Below, in pieces: positions 1-12,311 of a stretch of 64,000 nt of DNA. The position numbers and the translations under genes are program-made. How positions within the stretch are numbered: the stretch's first letter is position 1; every line of letters begins with the position of its first letter. This stretch comes from Chanos chanos (taxonomy: Eukaryota > Chordata > Actinopteri > Gonorynchiformes > Chanidae). Below the pieces are notes generated by a model. That model did not search any database and had not been told where the DNA came from. It saw nothing but the letters and a program-made list of their open reading frames with translations. Where the stretch lies: the NCBI RefSeq assembly GCF_902362185.1, contig NC_044509.1, positions 6,814,947 through 6,878,946 on the forward strand, given 5' to 3'.

Positions 1-161
1 TCTCTCTCTCTCTCTCTCTCCCTCTCTCTCTCTCTCCCTCTCTCTCTCCCTCTCTCTCTCCCTCTCTCTCTCTCTCTTTCCCTCTCTCTCTCTTCTACAA
101 TCGTTTCTCTCTATCTCTCTCTTGCTCTCTTTCTCTCTCTCCCTCTCTCTTTTCCTTGCTA

Positions 162-205
<44 letters not shown>

Positions 206-325
206 TCTCCCTCTTCCTCTCTCTGTCTCTCTCTCTCTCTCTCTCTCCCTCTTCCTCTCTCTCTTTCTCCTACAATCCTCTCTCTCTCTCTCCTCTCTTG
301 GTCTCTCTCTCTCTTTTCCTTGCTA

Positions 326-363
<38 letters not shown>

Positions 364-545
364 GCTCTCTCTCTCTCTCTTTTCCTTGCCACAATCCTCT
401 CTTTCTTTCTGCCCCTCATCCACTCCTTCTACTCCCTCTCTCTGCTTTTTCCCTAGTTGAGCTATTCTCACTCCTTTCTCTCCCTCCTTCCAAGTTTCCT
501 CTCTCTCTCTCCTTCCTCTCTCTGTTTGTTTGCTTTGTTTCTGCA
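1..545. repeat. CT-rich compound microsatellite
   Basis: An almost uninterrupted (CT)n tract is broken by CCCTCT and by repeated CTACAATC interruptions, so it is a compound array of diverged units. It lies in an arhgef12 intron. Open frames across it encode only Ser/Leu repeats and are not genes. Confidence 0.95.
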
Positions 546-986
546 GTGTAGTTTCCCTCTCTCACAGCCGTGTTCTCCCTGTCCTTATCAGAGCCCTGGT
601 CCGGTTTCTCAGTGAAGCCAATGATTGGCTGTTTGAGGAAAATAATGACCCTGTTTTTCCTTTAAGTTCCCTCTTAATTATGGTCGCTCATACTATAACT
701 GCCTCTTGGGAACAATCCTTTATTATCATGCTTGTCTGCTTATTTTTTTTTTGTCCTATTATGTGTATTTAGTACAGAACTACAGTATGTCCCGTTCCTA
801 TGTTAGAACAGACACACTTTTCAGACCCTGACTGTTAGCATAGCATATTTTACAGCTGGAAATACATACAGAGGCGTTGAGCATATGTACTTCTTCAATG
901 AGGGGTTGTTTTGGTCTCAAATCTCTGTCACGGTTCTCTGCCTTTGGTAAGTCCGTCTCTTCCGTGCGTTCTCTCTGTGTGGTCAG
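546..986. other. arhgef12 intron without recognised exon
   Basis: The stretch between the CT microsatellite and the first recognised exon at 987 has a short open frame around 560-770 after a possible acceptor. No LARG sequence is recognised in it, and it is treated as intronic. Confidence 0.6.
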
Positions 987-2231
987 GTGGGACGCCCTCC
1001 TCGGCCCTGCCCAGGCTGAGCGACGGCGCCAGCGACGCGCTGGACTCCTCCTCGCATGGCTCGGGCACACACTTTGACTTCAGCCCCTGCACCCTGGAGC
1101 ACCTGCAGGAGGAGGAGCTGGAGAACGACAGGTACGCGCCTCCCACAAACACGCCCACGCGTTCAAATGAATAATTCAATATTAACATCTTCACTTGAGT
1201 GATCGAAAAATATGCTTATGTCCCATTAACGTGCAATCAGGGGGTAATATTTTCGTAATAACAGCATGTGAAAGGGAAGATGTTTCACGTAATGCAATCG
1301 AGGATCCGTGTCAAATTCAGCGTGTTGTGAGAGCAGGAGAGCAGAGGTGGATAAAATAGTTTGTCGGTTTTTGGTTAGAGGGCGATCCTTATTTTTGGAT
1401 GGACGATTCAACGAGACGCTGAAATGCTCAGACGTGAACTCGTGGTTTGTTGGGGTTTTTTTTTTTTTTTTTTTTTGACACAACCTTCAGCTCTTTGGAG
1501 CTACGGTTCAAAACATCATAACGGGCTCTTAACGACAATCAGCTGATAGAGGCTAAAATTAGCCTTTTCGGAGTGGCAGACGACCAGGGAAAGCTCTCGC
1601 ACACAGCCTTGCTTCGGGGTTTAGAGGCTATTTCTGTTCCCTCCCCGCCAGAACCCTGGTGAAGAGCCGTCCTTAGCGTTTCTCAAACGGAGGCTTTGTT
1701 TTCACCAGTCATCTCTTTACAAAACGCTCTCATATGGACAGAGAGGCTGATGTAGTCCCCTGCATGAGAGGAGCCCTCCATCTGCCTGCCTGTATGTCCT
1801 GTGGTCGGAGGGGATGGTGCTCTGGGCGGAGGGAGAATGTTTACACCGACGATGAGCGGTTTGGACGTTAGAGTCATCAGATTGACGTCTGTTTTGTTTT
1901 CTCTAGGAATCTGGATGGAGGAACACCCAGGCCTGTTAGAAGGTGAGTATAACCTGTTCCGTCTCAGTGTGGAGTGATTCGCTGAAAATAAATGTGCATC
2001 CGGGGAGAGAATTCATACGCTTAGATGACTGTTAGGCTATGAGCGTGTGTGTGTGTGTGTGTGTGTGCGTGTGCGCGTGTTGGTAACGTGCACGTGTCTT
2101 CACGTGTTTGGGCGTGGCGTATTCAACGCTCAATAAAAATTTGTATGGTTTTTAAAACGGGTTTGCTTGCAAGTGTGTGCGTGTGTGTATGTTTATGTGT
2201 GTCTCTCCCATCCTTGTTCATTGAGGAGTGT

Positions 2232-2263
<32 letters not shown>

Positions 2264-5149
2264 TAGCTCTAACAGTCTGAGTTTGTTGGGTTCAGGATGG
2301 ATCCTTTGAGTTCGGCAGAGGTGCAGAGTGAGGACGACCAGGGGAACGAGGACAGCGAACAGGACCCTCTCAACTGGCAGACACTGGTCAGCAGAGACAT
2401 CCTATCAGGACTCACTCCACAGGAAATCAAGAGACAGGAAGTCATCAACGGTGAGTGGACCAATCAGGAACAGAGGGGAGTCATAGTGGGAGAGTGAGGG
2501 TTGTAAAAAACCAGCGGTTAGCTTTTGATGTTTTATGTTGTTGATGATTTGTGATCTCACTCTCTCTCTCTCTGTCTCTCTCTCTCTGTTTTTGCCGTTC
2601 ACAGAGCTCTTCTATACGGAGCGTGCTCACCTGAGGATGCTCAAAGTCTTGGATAACGTCTTCTATCAGAAGCTAACCCGAGACTCCATCCTACCTCCAG
2701 CCGACATCAAAAACATTTTCACTAACCTGGAGGAAATCGTCCAGCTCCACGGTACTCGCAGACAACTCAGATTCACATCCAGGAAAAACTGTCTTAGTGA
2801 TTATGACCGCCTTTGGTGAAAAGAGAGGCATGCAGTTTCAGTACCTACATTTTAACTGTTCTCTGTTCCTCTCTCTTTCACTCTCTCTCTGTCTCTCTAT
2901 CTATCTGTCTCTCTCTCTCTGTCTCTCTCTAGTGTCCATAACCGAGCAAATGGCAGCAATTCGGAAAAAGAATGAAAATTCAGTCATTGACTCTATAGGA
3001 GATGATCTGCTGTCTTGGGTAAAAGAAATACTCCATACTTAAATTAATAATTTCATGATAACACAGACATTAAAACATGGTAGTTGTTCTGTAATTGATC
3101 TGTTTTATTGTATTGGTAAAACTGACATGCCCTCAGTGTCTTTATTTTCTTCTTTTTTTTTGCTTTTCATCGGCTGGTATCATTGTGTGCACTGCCTGCT
3201 GGGTAATGCGTTTGGCTACAGTTTGGTGGTGCAGAGGAGGAAAAGATAAAACAAGCGGTTGGCACCTTCTGCAGTAACCAGCCATTTGCACTGGAGCTCA
3301 TCAAAAGCAGGCAGAAAAAGGACCAGCGCTTTATCTCCTTCATGCAGGTGAGAGAGAGAGAAAAAGAGACTGAAAAAGAGAGAGAGAGAGAGAGAGAGGA
3401 AGTGTCAGAGAAACAGAGTGGAGTACCATAGGAATTAAAACGAACTGGCAGACAAAACCCGTCGACAGGACACGGATATGTGTAATTGCTCATTCACAAT
3501 TTTGTTGTTTTGTTTATCACAGTCATTTGGAATCTCAGTTGACTATTGTGTATTAATGCAAAGCTTGAACAGAGAGAAATTGCAAAGCTGGCTCATCTGT
3601 TTGTTTTGCTGTTGTCAGGAGGTGGAAAGTAATGGTTTGACTGTCAGAGAAACAGAGTGGAGTACCATATAGCTGATGTGTTTGTCTTGGTGTTGTCAGG
3701 AGGTGGGGAGCAATGGTTTGACTGTCAGAGAAACAGAGTGGAGTACCATATAGCTGATGTGTTTGTCTTGTTGTTTTCAGGAGGCGGAGAGTAATCGCTT
3801 GTGTCGCAGGCTTCAGCTGAAGGACATGATTCCTGTGGAGATGCAGAGACTAACCAAGTATCCACTACTGTTGGAGAGCATTGCCAAGTACACAGGTACT
3901 GCAGCATGAACTAGCACAAGGGTGTGTGTGAGTGTGTGTGTGAGTGTGAGAGAGAGTGCATGTGTGGCAGTACTGTTGCTCAGCATATTCACACAGTTGT
4001 CATAACAATTATTATCCTGACTGGTATATATATCCTCAAATGAATATCCTGAATTTCCTGTTTGGAATATGATCCAGCAGAAACTGTCTTTTCCCACTGC
4101 CAGACCGGGAAGTGCTAGAAATTGCATCTGAGTTCAGTGGCAGTGTTTGTTCCCTAGATTTTTAGTTGAAATCAGCCGCTGTTTTGTAATGAATTCAATG
4201 TGCCATCGCTTGAGGTAAAAGGATAGGTAATTAGAAAAGTTGTTTGGATTATCACTTGAATGTTGGTCGTGACTTTGTTTTTTGGGCTGTTGAGTAAACT
4301 GCTTGTAAGTAAGTTGCCTGAAGTGTGTGTGTGTGTGTTTGTGTGTGTGTGCGCGCGTATGTGTGTTCTGCAGAGGATGCTGCGGAGAGAAGTAAAGTGA
4401 AAAGAGCCGGAGAATGCTGCCGGAAGATTCTCAACCACGTCAACCAGGAGGTCAGAGAGGCAGAAAACAAACAGGTATATAAACAGGTGCAACGTGGGTA
4501 ACATCCACAATGCTACACACACACATTCACACGGTTTCACTTCACACATGAAGAACACCAATTTTACCATTATGATTCAGACATTAACTTAAGGCACACA
4601 CACACACACACCATTGCGTTGAAAGCACTAATGTGATTGTGCTGTTGGTCTGTCAGAGGTTGGAGGACTACCAGAGAAGACTAGACCTCTCCTCACTCAA
4701 ACAGAGCGAAAATCCCATGATCGCTGAGTTCAAGGTGAGATTCAAACACAAAACCCCATTTGTGCTTATTTTCCTGAAGAAAGTGAGGTTTTTTTTTATT
4801 TAGTTTGATTTAATGCCTTCCCCGTTTTTGAAATCTGTGTTTTTGTTTTTGTTTTTTTTTTTTGTCAGAACCTGGACTTGACCAAGAGGAAGATGGTGCA
4901 TGAAGGTCCTTTGTCGTGGAAAGTGAATAAAGACAAGACCATTGGTATGTTCCACAGGCTTCAAAGCCCCTTCTCTCTGACACATGTCACCTTTCTATTT
5001 TATAGATCTTCTGGGTCTGACACGTGTCTGCCTGTCTGTGGTTGTGTGTCTGTGTGTGTGTCTGTGTGTGTGTCTGTGTGTGTGTCTGTGTGTGTGTCTG
5101 TGTGTGTGTCTGTGTGTGTCTGTGTGTGTCTGTGTGTGTGTCTGTGTGT

Positions 5150-5183
<34 letters not shown>

Positions 5184-7711
5184 TCAGAGTTATACACGTT
5201 ACTCTTGGAGGACATCCTGGTGTTACTGCAGAGGCAGGATGAGCGTCTGATTCTGAAGTGTCACAGTAAAAACCTGGCCGGCACCGCCGACACCAAACAC
5301 ATCTTCAGCCCCATCATTAAACTCAACACTGTGCTTGTTCGCTCTGTGGCCACAGGTGAGTGCTGCTGCTGTAGACAGTGAGTCACAATAACAACTAATG
5401 AACTCCTGACGAACATAAAAAAAAAATACCCCATAAAGAATAGGATTCATCAAAATTAGCTTCAAAGTGACTCACTGACCAGTGACTCATTTTCTCCATT
5501 GAGAGAAGCTCTCTGGTTAGTGAGTTTAGTGAGTTGTTGTTAATCAAACGAATTAATTCTTCTATATGATGAATGGGTTTTGACTGTAATTACAGTTACA
5601 GAAAGGTGTATAATGGTGATGAGCTCTAATTGTAGTTATATTGCGAACGTTTTCTTCCCCTCTAGACAACAAGTCCTTCTTTGTTTTGTCCATGTCGGAT
5701 AATGGAGCCCAGATCTATGAACTCATGGCTCAGACCGTCTCGGAGCAGAAAACGTGAGTCTGGTTATCCAAACTGAGCCGTACCCTGTCTAACTGAGGGA
5801 AAACGTGACGAATGGACAGCTGCAGTTCCACTGTCTGTCAAAACAATGACGATAATCTGTCAATTTAAGGGCATTTTCAATTCTCTACCTCTAGGTGGCA
5901 GTGTCTCATAACAGAGATGGCAGATGCTATGAAGACAAAACAGCCCAATATCATTCCATTACCTCAGAATGAGTGAGTTCAGTATCTCTGTGGTTTTGTG
6001 TTAAACCAATGCCGTGTCTATAAGAATTGTGTTGCCTTTAGTGTTAAACCGATGCTGTGTTTATAAGAATTGTGTTGCCTTTAGTGTTAAACCGATGCTG
6101 TGTTTATAAGGATTGTGTTGCCTCTGCATAAAGTCATTTTGTGTGAATCTTTTTTTTTTTTTTTTTGTACAGTGGTGAACGTGAAGCAGATGAGGTAGAG
6201 AAACTGAATAAAGACTCTGACCGCATCTCCACTGGAAGCACACAGTCCCCAGGTAAAGTGGCATGATTTAATTATGAATTTGTTCAGCCCCATTCTAATC
6301 AACTCTCATCTCATCTTTTCTGCTCTACCCTGCTCCACTTTGATCTACTCTACTCTACTCTATTCTATTCTATTCTATTCTATTCTACTCTTCAATATTC
6401 TGATCTGTTCCACTGTAGTTTATTCAGTTCCATGTTCTTTCATCTTGATCCAAACTCAGACCACCAATTCTGTCAGAAAACTCTGGTTGTTTGACAGACC
6501 TGTCCAGTGGCTGTGAGGTCACTGCTCCTAATCTTGTGTAGTATTCTTCTCAGTAATGTGTTTTTTCTCAAAAACTGGCTTTTTCGTTTCCAGAGAAAGA
6601 GCTTGGCTCTCGCTCAGAGATACTGCAAACTCAACCTGCCAGCACCAATCCCTTTGATACCAAATCTGAGGATGAGGAGGAGGAAGACGGACTGGAAGCC
6701 GACCTCGCCGAAAGACTAGCCGACCTCCCGGAGAGGTCACGGCAGGTTATCGCTTTAGACGAGGAAGACGCCGATGTGTTTGGCCTTCCTCCGTCTAAGG
6801 CTGAGGAAGCCCTACAGACCTGTGAGTGAAGCCGCTTTAAAAGCACTAAATGTACAGCAACTCTTTACAGGACTAGTTCAAAAAGGGCCTGGGTCTCTAA
6901 GCTCTACGCACAGGGATTGGCATTTTCTTTACAGTGAGAAAAAGATCAGAAATGTTCTTCAGCAGTAACGAAGCACTAATGATGAGTAAACAGACAGATA
7001 ATATAATATAATATAATATAATATAATATAATATAATATAATATAATTCCTGTAGTATTGTGTGAATTATGTTGTGTACAGCTAAATATGTCATAGATAC
7101 ATTATTATGGGTGCTCATTACCATTCCTGCGACCACACATTTCTGTCCACCTGCTGTGATTCACAGTGTAAAGTCCTGCTGTGTTATCAGCCTGTCTGTC
7201 TGCCTGTCTGTCTGACTGACTGCCTGTCTGTCTGTCTGCCTGTCTGTCTCTCAGTGGCCGCTCTGAGACAGCTGCTGATTAAGCACATGGCAGCTCAAGA
7301 GGAGGCGGCAAGAGGAGAGCCAGTTGGCGGCGAGGAGAAGAGGAGCGGCTCCCTGCCGGGCCCCGGGGAGACAGGAGGCCCAGGGGACTCCGCAGACAAC
7401 GTGTCCGACAAGACAGAGACTGGACGGGCTAAAACGGAACCGCCTGCAGAACTACCCCCCAGCGACACCGGCTTCTTTGAGACGACAGAGGATTATGGTG
7501 AATATGGTTTGCTATCACTGGAATGCGTTCAGAAAATTAAAATGTCGAAGTTAATGATTCCAGGGGCATTTTACATGTACATTTTCATAAAACCTCCTGT
7601 TACTTTCAAAATTTTGATGGTAAAACTTCAAAATCTGCTTAGTATTTTAAGTATTTGAGCAGTCAAGGGGTGAGATACACTGAACTGCAGTGGGACCCTC
7701 TGACTGTGTAT

Positions 7712-7743
<32 letters not shown>

Positions 7744-9533
7744 CTGACTCTCAGCAGCCACATACATGCTCCTGGAGGGCTGCGGAGGAGCAGGGGAGAG
7801 CAGCACGGACGATGACCTCCTGGCAGGAGACTCCGACATCGACCTGAAGAAACTCCTCTCCTCCTCTTCTTCCTCCCAGAGCGGCAGCGGGCCCGACCTC
7901 AGCCGACAGATCATGACACACATACGCCTCCTCCAGGCCAACCTGCAGGAGCTAAAGGTACACCTCCACTCCCACCACACATGACTGCAGCAGTCATTTA
8001 TACCACTGATGCGTATTTCAGTTTCTCACCACTAGAGGGCAGCAGTGCATTGTCTGCGGGGTCAAGTGATGTTTTGTCAGGTGTTTCAAGGTCACAGATG
8101 ACATGAGACAGGCGTCTACCACAAACTTGACTCACTTTGGGCTGGTTTTACCACTCCCTGGATTTGAACATAACAGTTACCATGTTAATCATTACAGAGT
8201 TATACGTCCGTAAGCAGTCTGTAAGGCGCCACATTACTTACCTGGCAGGGGAGATACCATGATCAAAAAGGGGGTTCACCCGGGGCGAGGCTCAGCCATT
8301 GCACTCCGGCTGTGCTGACCCCTGCGAATTCCCCAAATGTGGGAATCTCGACTGCATAATTTCTGGTAGTGGGGGACTGCGTTCGCGCTCTCCCCTGATT
8401 TTTACGGGGCAGCCGTGGTCTAAAGGTTAGAGAACCGGGCTTGTGACTGGAGGGTTGCGTGCTGTGTGTCCTTGAGCAAGGCACTTAACCCCAATGCTCC
8501 CCGGGCGCAAGGAATGCTGCCCACTGCTCTTGCGTCTGGTGTGTGTGTTCACTACTGGGGTGTTGGATGGGTTAAATGCAGAGGACAGATTCACTGCTCA
8601 CTGTTCACAGTGTGTGTGTGCAATCACGGAAACTTAGTTTTTTGGGTTTTTTAATGCAAAGCAACTTACCCATACGTTAACTCACATTTAAATGGCTCTG
8701 TGGGGGGTCAGTGCACCTGGGCTAAACATGAGTTAATTAATCAAGTTTTACCTTCAGGACCAGGGGAAAGTAAGTAAATGAATGTACAAAATAACCAGGA
8801 ACCATTTACATTACAACACTACTTCTACATGTTATGAAGAAGGACAGGCTTAAATGATATAGTACAGAAATGTCCAACTCAAATCTAAGTCCTTGAGCTG
8901 AGACAAACACTGTCAGAGCACAACAGAACACTGCTGATAACACATCAACGGAGCACTGTTTATAATACATGAGGTTCTGATTTAACCCTAAATACTGTTA
9001 CACCACATCACTGCACGCGCGTAAAGAACATTAGTTAAAGACGCATGGGTAGAATTCCCGCTACAGTAACTTCAGTCAAGTGGCTTTTATCTCGTCTCTG
9101 TTTCGATTCTTTTGGTTGATAAAACATCTTTAAAATGTTGAAACACTTGGGATAAAATCTTTTACGATACATGCGCTGCTGTGATATGAATGTGCTTTTA
9201 TTGGTTGAGCTTTGATTGTCGACCTCCTAACATTTTTTTTTTTTTAATCCATTCATTTGTGTTTTTAGGAAACAGAAATTAAGTATAACCAACTACGCCA
9301 AAGGCTCGCTGAGGAGGCAGCTACTGACACAGAGGAGAGAAAAGGTTCGGCTCAGGCGCTCCCATTAACCTGTATTAACCATGTTATTTGTACGGTCGCA
9401 GAACTGATACACACAAAATATGTTGATTTAAACTCTTGTCTTTAAATGATAGTGAGTTTCTGAGGCTCTCTGGCCCTTGCTGGGCATTCCTGACCTCTCT
9501 CCTCTCTTCCTCTCTCTTTCAGATAAGAGTTAG
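987..9533 (+). CDS. arhgef12: Rho guanine nucleotide exchange factor 12 (LARG), C-terminal half
   Basis: This is the 3' part of a RhoGEF that links G12/13-coupled receptors to RhoA activation at the membrane; the 5' exons (PDZ and RGS-like regions) lie outside the window. Exons, all in phase: 987-1131, 1907-1942, 2296-2450, 2605-2751, 2933-3018, 3222-3347, 3781-3895, 4374-4474, 4657-4734, 4869-4944, 5188-5355, 5666-5753, 5895-5972, 6173-6252, 6594-6821, 7255-7497, 7755-7957, 9269-9344, 9523-9533, giving about 745 residues. The DH domain starts near 2440 (ELFYTERAHLRMLKVLD) and includes LQLKDMIPVEMQRLTKYPLL. The PH domain runs from about 4869 to 5940 (KMVHEGPLSWKVNKDKTI, SMSDNGAQIYEL). Phrases such as FCSNQPFALE and NQEVREAENKQRLEDYQRR match LARG better than ARHGEF11. 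The protein ends in DKS, like human LARG, with a last coding exon of only 11 nt. The donor at 9345 (GTTCGG) is weak. Confidence 0.95.
3611..3785 (+). repeat. 81-bp tandem repeat carrying extra copies of an arhgef12 splice acceptor
   Basis: Two 81-bp units (3611-3691 and 3692-3772) precede the true exon start at 3781. Each contains GTTGTCAG followed by a diverged copy of the first exon bases (GAGGTGGAAAGTAATGG, compared with GAGGCGGAGAGTAATCG in the real exon). A further fragment of the same unit is at about 3402-3430. Reading on from either upstream acceptor gives a short peptide and a stop (TAG) at the GTACCATATAG segment, so use of these acceptors would truncate the DH domain. Confidence 0.9.
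5036..5183. repeat. (TG)n/(TGTC)n microsatellite at a splice acceptor
   Basis: About 145 bp of TG repeats with regular TC interruptions run up to the TTCAG acceptor of the arhgef12 exon at 5188. They take the place of an ordinary polypyrimidine tract. Confidence 0.95.
5998..6122. repeat. 43-bp minisatellite, about three copies
   Basis: The unit beginning GTGTTAAACC recurs at 5998, 6041 and 6084, an exact 43-bp spacing with few mismatches. It lies in an arhgef12 intron. Confidence 0.93.
6343..6390. repeat. CTACT/TATTC pentanucleotide microsatellite
   Basis: Tandem 5-bp units change from CTACT to CTATT along the array. It lies in an arhgef12 intron. Confidence 0.9.
6998..7047. repeat. (ATAAT)n pentanucleotide microsatellite
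   Basis: About ten 5-bp AT-only units in an arhgef12 intron, upstream of the exon at 7255. Confidence 0.93.
7189..7253. repeat. (CTGT)n microsatellite at a splice acceptor
   Basis: CTGT/CTGC units run directly into the TCTCTCAG acceptor of the arhgef12 exon at 7255. Confidence 0.92.
8234..8397 (+). ncRNA. U1 spliceosomal RNA copy (variant or pseudogene)
   Basis: The segment has exactly the 164-nt length of vertebrate U1 and aligns end to end without gaps, with roughly 12-13 mismatches to the human sequence as I recall it. The 5' splice-site recognition stretch ACTTACCTG, the helix-H arms, the U1A-binding loop ATTGCACTCC and the terminal GCGTTCGCGC hairpin are kept. Stem III carries a compensating change (GAATTCCC with GGGAATCTC). 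The U1-70K loop is altered (ATCAAAAAG instead of ATCACGAAG), the first base is T, and the Sm site reads AATTTCTGG. No clear 3' box follows. It lies in the last long arhgef12 intron, and a SINE starts about 10 bp downstream. It is probably a retro-copy or decayed variant, and expression is unproven. Confidence 0.9.
8407..8648 (+). mobile_element. tRNA-derived fish SINE, copy 1
   Basis: The head GCAGCCGTGGTCTAAAGG holds an A-box-like motif, the body contains CAAGGCACTTAACCC and TTAAATGCAGAGGACA, and the tail is T-rich. The B-box region present in copy 2 (GGTTCGATTCCC) is missing here. It lies immediately after the U1 copy. Confidence 0.85.
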
Positions 9534-9830
9534 TGATAACGGAAGCGGCCGCTTAGCTGTTTCGTGGACAAATGTAAGAGACAGAGGGAGGGTTTTACTG
9601 TGGTCATCCTGCTCAAGCCCACGCCACACTCCGCTCAGCTGCTGCCCACCAGCTCCACACAGACATCCCAGGCTTCGGCAGGGGGAACCCATCCTCCTCT
9701 CATTAATTCTTCTTCACTGCCACACGCAAACTACTGTTAGGTTCATCACATCCCTGCATCATCTCTTTAAGAGAGTCTCCAAACTGTGCAAACAACAGGA
9801 CACAACATGTCCAAAGCTTCTTGTGGTATC

Positions 9831-9863
<33 letters not shown>

Positions 9864-12135
9864 TATATGCATAAAAAAAAGTGATATTTGTTACAGATGT
9901 GTTTATTAAAGTTGTTGATTGAGAGCTTGAACGGGACCCACTCCGATCCCAGTATCTTGAACGCCCGCCAGTTGTCTCTGCTGAGGTGGAACGGAGCTAC
10001 TCTAGCAGGTCGGCATCGTTCCGGACAGGGAGAGTGGGGCTGTCCACTCGGCGTTCCCACTTTCCGTCGGATGACAGCTTGAGCATTCCCATCTCTCACC
10101 CTGAATTTTCACATTCCTTTGACTTCTCCATTTACGACACTCCATGACTTCCAACAACATATTCACATACCAGTGAATAGCCCCACGTCATAAAAAGGGA
10201 AACATCAGCTGACATCCTTTTGAGTCCAGACTGTTACATGAGAGTCTTGTGCAAAGTTAGATGACTTAACATTTTTAAACTCCTCCCACTGCGGTTGCTC
10301 ATCCAATCAGAATGAAGGAAATAGCCGGCATTGAAATGACACTGACTTCATTAGAGTTTTCTTTTTATTCAGAACCTTAGTTGGGTGCTCTGTGTTACCT
10401 GATGCCTTAAGCTGAGTAACTCTTTTTCCTGTGAAATGTCCTTTATAAGGATAGCATTTCTGTGTACAGCATACGTCTTTTAGGAGCTTTGCAGAACATT
10501 AGCTTTCACCTTAAAACAAATGTCACAACGCGCGTGATGTCAGATCAAAAAACTGGTCCTATTTATGCAAAGTTACGTGACCTGGTGCTTTACGCCATTG
10601 GTTGTTATTAAGGTCCCTGCTTTGCAATTGTGAATGTCCATGCTCTGATTTTAAACCTGGTATGCGTTGCTTACTAATGTTTTACAATGTAGGAAATTTT
10701 TCATAGGAGGTTAGCGTATATTTGAGTGGGTTTCAGCGCAGCCAATCAAATCGTTGATCTGAAAGCCCATCTTACATTAGCTCAGTCGTATTTAGGAAAC
10801 TAATACTGAATGAATCAGCTGTAACTTGCAGAGCCTGCTAATTTTTTTTTTTTTTTTTTTTGTGACAGCGTTAATATTTGGGGGGAACATAGGATGAGGC
10901 ATACATTCCTCCATTTATCTCCTCGTTTACTTAGAGGGAAATAAAAATGAAAAAAAAAAAAAAAAGTCATTCTGATTTCATACAACCCAGTAATAACAGA
11001 CCTGAGAGTCGCGACTGATTGACACCTGAACTTGTTTTCGGCTTTGGCGTGACTCTGTTCTCAGTATATTTGACCAGTGGTACTTCGACCGCCAGTTGAA
11101 TTTTGCGGTTTCAGAGAAAGACGGAGAACATCTCCCGCCACTTGACGTTCTCAGGAGTGTTGTAGTGATCTGATCTCCACCTTAAAGCGACTTTAACACA
11201 AAAACCTATTGAAGCCTACGTCTGTGACTTTGAATTCTCTCTTTATCTGTGTGTATGGTCCTTGTCTTGCACCGGGGGCATGCTTCCTGTTTTCTTACTG
11301 TAACCCACATCCTCCTTTGGAATCGAAGCTACTGAAGATCTCCTCTAGCAAACATAAGCTTATGGCGAAAGTGAGGACAGGACTTGAATTGCACCGTGCT
11401 AATCGGAGAGGGAAAAACGTAACGTGTTCGCTTACAGCACAATCCAAAATGAAGTCTTAGCGGAAGACTGCATGAATTTGAAGAGAAGTTAAATTAAGAG
11501 AAAGCATCGATTAAGAATGCAAGGACTTTTTCGATAAGACCCCACCCGCGGTCTTCTTCTTCTTTTTTTTTTAATGTAAAATTGTACAATTATGACCAAC
11601 ACTGCATCTCTTACAGAGACATAATTCCTTGTTTTGAATTTTTTTTTCTCTTCTCCTCCTCTGCTTTCTACATCATACGAGTTATGTATTATTTTAACAG
11701 AAACTACTAAAAAAAAAAAAACAAAAAAGAAAAAAAAAAAGAAAGAAAAATAAAAAAGACTGCAAGCTATCCCTAAATATTAATGTAATCTGTATTTTTA
11801 TTATTTTGTCTAGACATTTGAGGTATTCTATTTTATTATATTGTCCTGAGCACTCTACATAAGACTGGTCTCTGGCTTTGTGTTGAAAACAGGAATAGCT
11901 CTATTTAGATGAGAGATTCTATCAAATTGGACTAGACTGAGTATGTTGTTCAAATTGAATGAAAATATTGCACAATGCCTTCATTTTACCACCTTATATA
12001 TATATTTTTTTGGGGGGGGGTGGGGAAATGGGAGGGGGACAGGGGCAATTATGTCTGGATTAATGTCCAACAAGAAAAATACACACTTACTCTGTTGCAG
12101 AATTATTCAATAAACTGGAAACATTAAAATGGAAT
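9534..12135 (+). other. arhgef12: arhgef12 3' untranslated region
   Basis: This 2.6-kb stretch after the stop codon at 9531-9533 has no credible coding frame. It is AT-rich with several A and T homopolymers (10842-10861, 10950-10965, 11709-11757) and a TA run at 9847-9868. It ends at a canonical AATAAA. A long 3'UTR is usual for LARG. Its extent is inferred from the polyadenylation signal, not from transcripts. Confidence 0.7.
12109..12114 (+). terminator. arhgef12: arhgef12 polyadenylation signal
   Basis: A canonical AATAAA lies about 2.6 kb past the arhgef12 stop. It sits 200 bp before the opposite-strand signal of cenatac, so the two genes appear to converge here. Confidence 0.6.
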
Positions 12136-12311
12136 TTCATGTTTCATCCAAATTAATCTTGCACAAATGTTTGCATTGAGGAGACTGTAAACCTGTGTTT
12201 GCAAAACTACAGAGTCAGCTATTGTGAGGGAAATGAACTTGCTCTCAGTTTCCAGTAGGAGGCATTCATTTCCCAAGGAGTGAACAAGATAACACACATC
12301 CACAATGTCAC

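Noticed and set aside
122-551. Overlapping Ser/Leu-rich open frames
   Set aside because: They are translations of the CT microsatellite with no domain or codon signal.
530-772. Possible extra arhgef12 exon around 570-650
   Set aside because: An acceptor-like CTCACAG is followed by an open frame, but no LARG sequence is recognised and no convincing donor fits the phase of the next exon.
4878-5381. Long plus-strand frame across the GT repeat
   Set aside because: It joins two real arhgef12 exons through the intervening microsatellite; the exon boundaries at 4944 and 5188 explain both ends.
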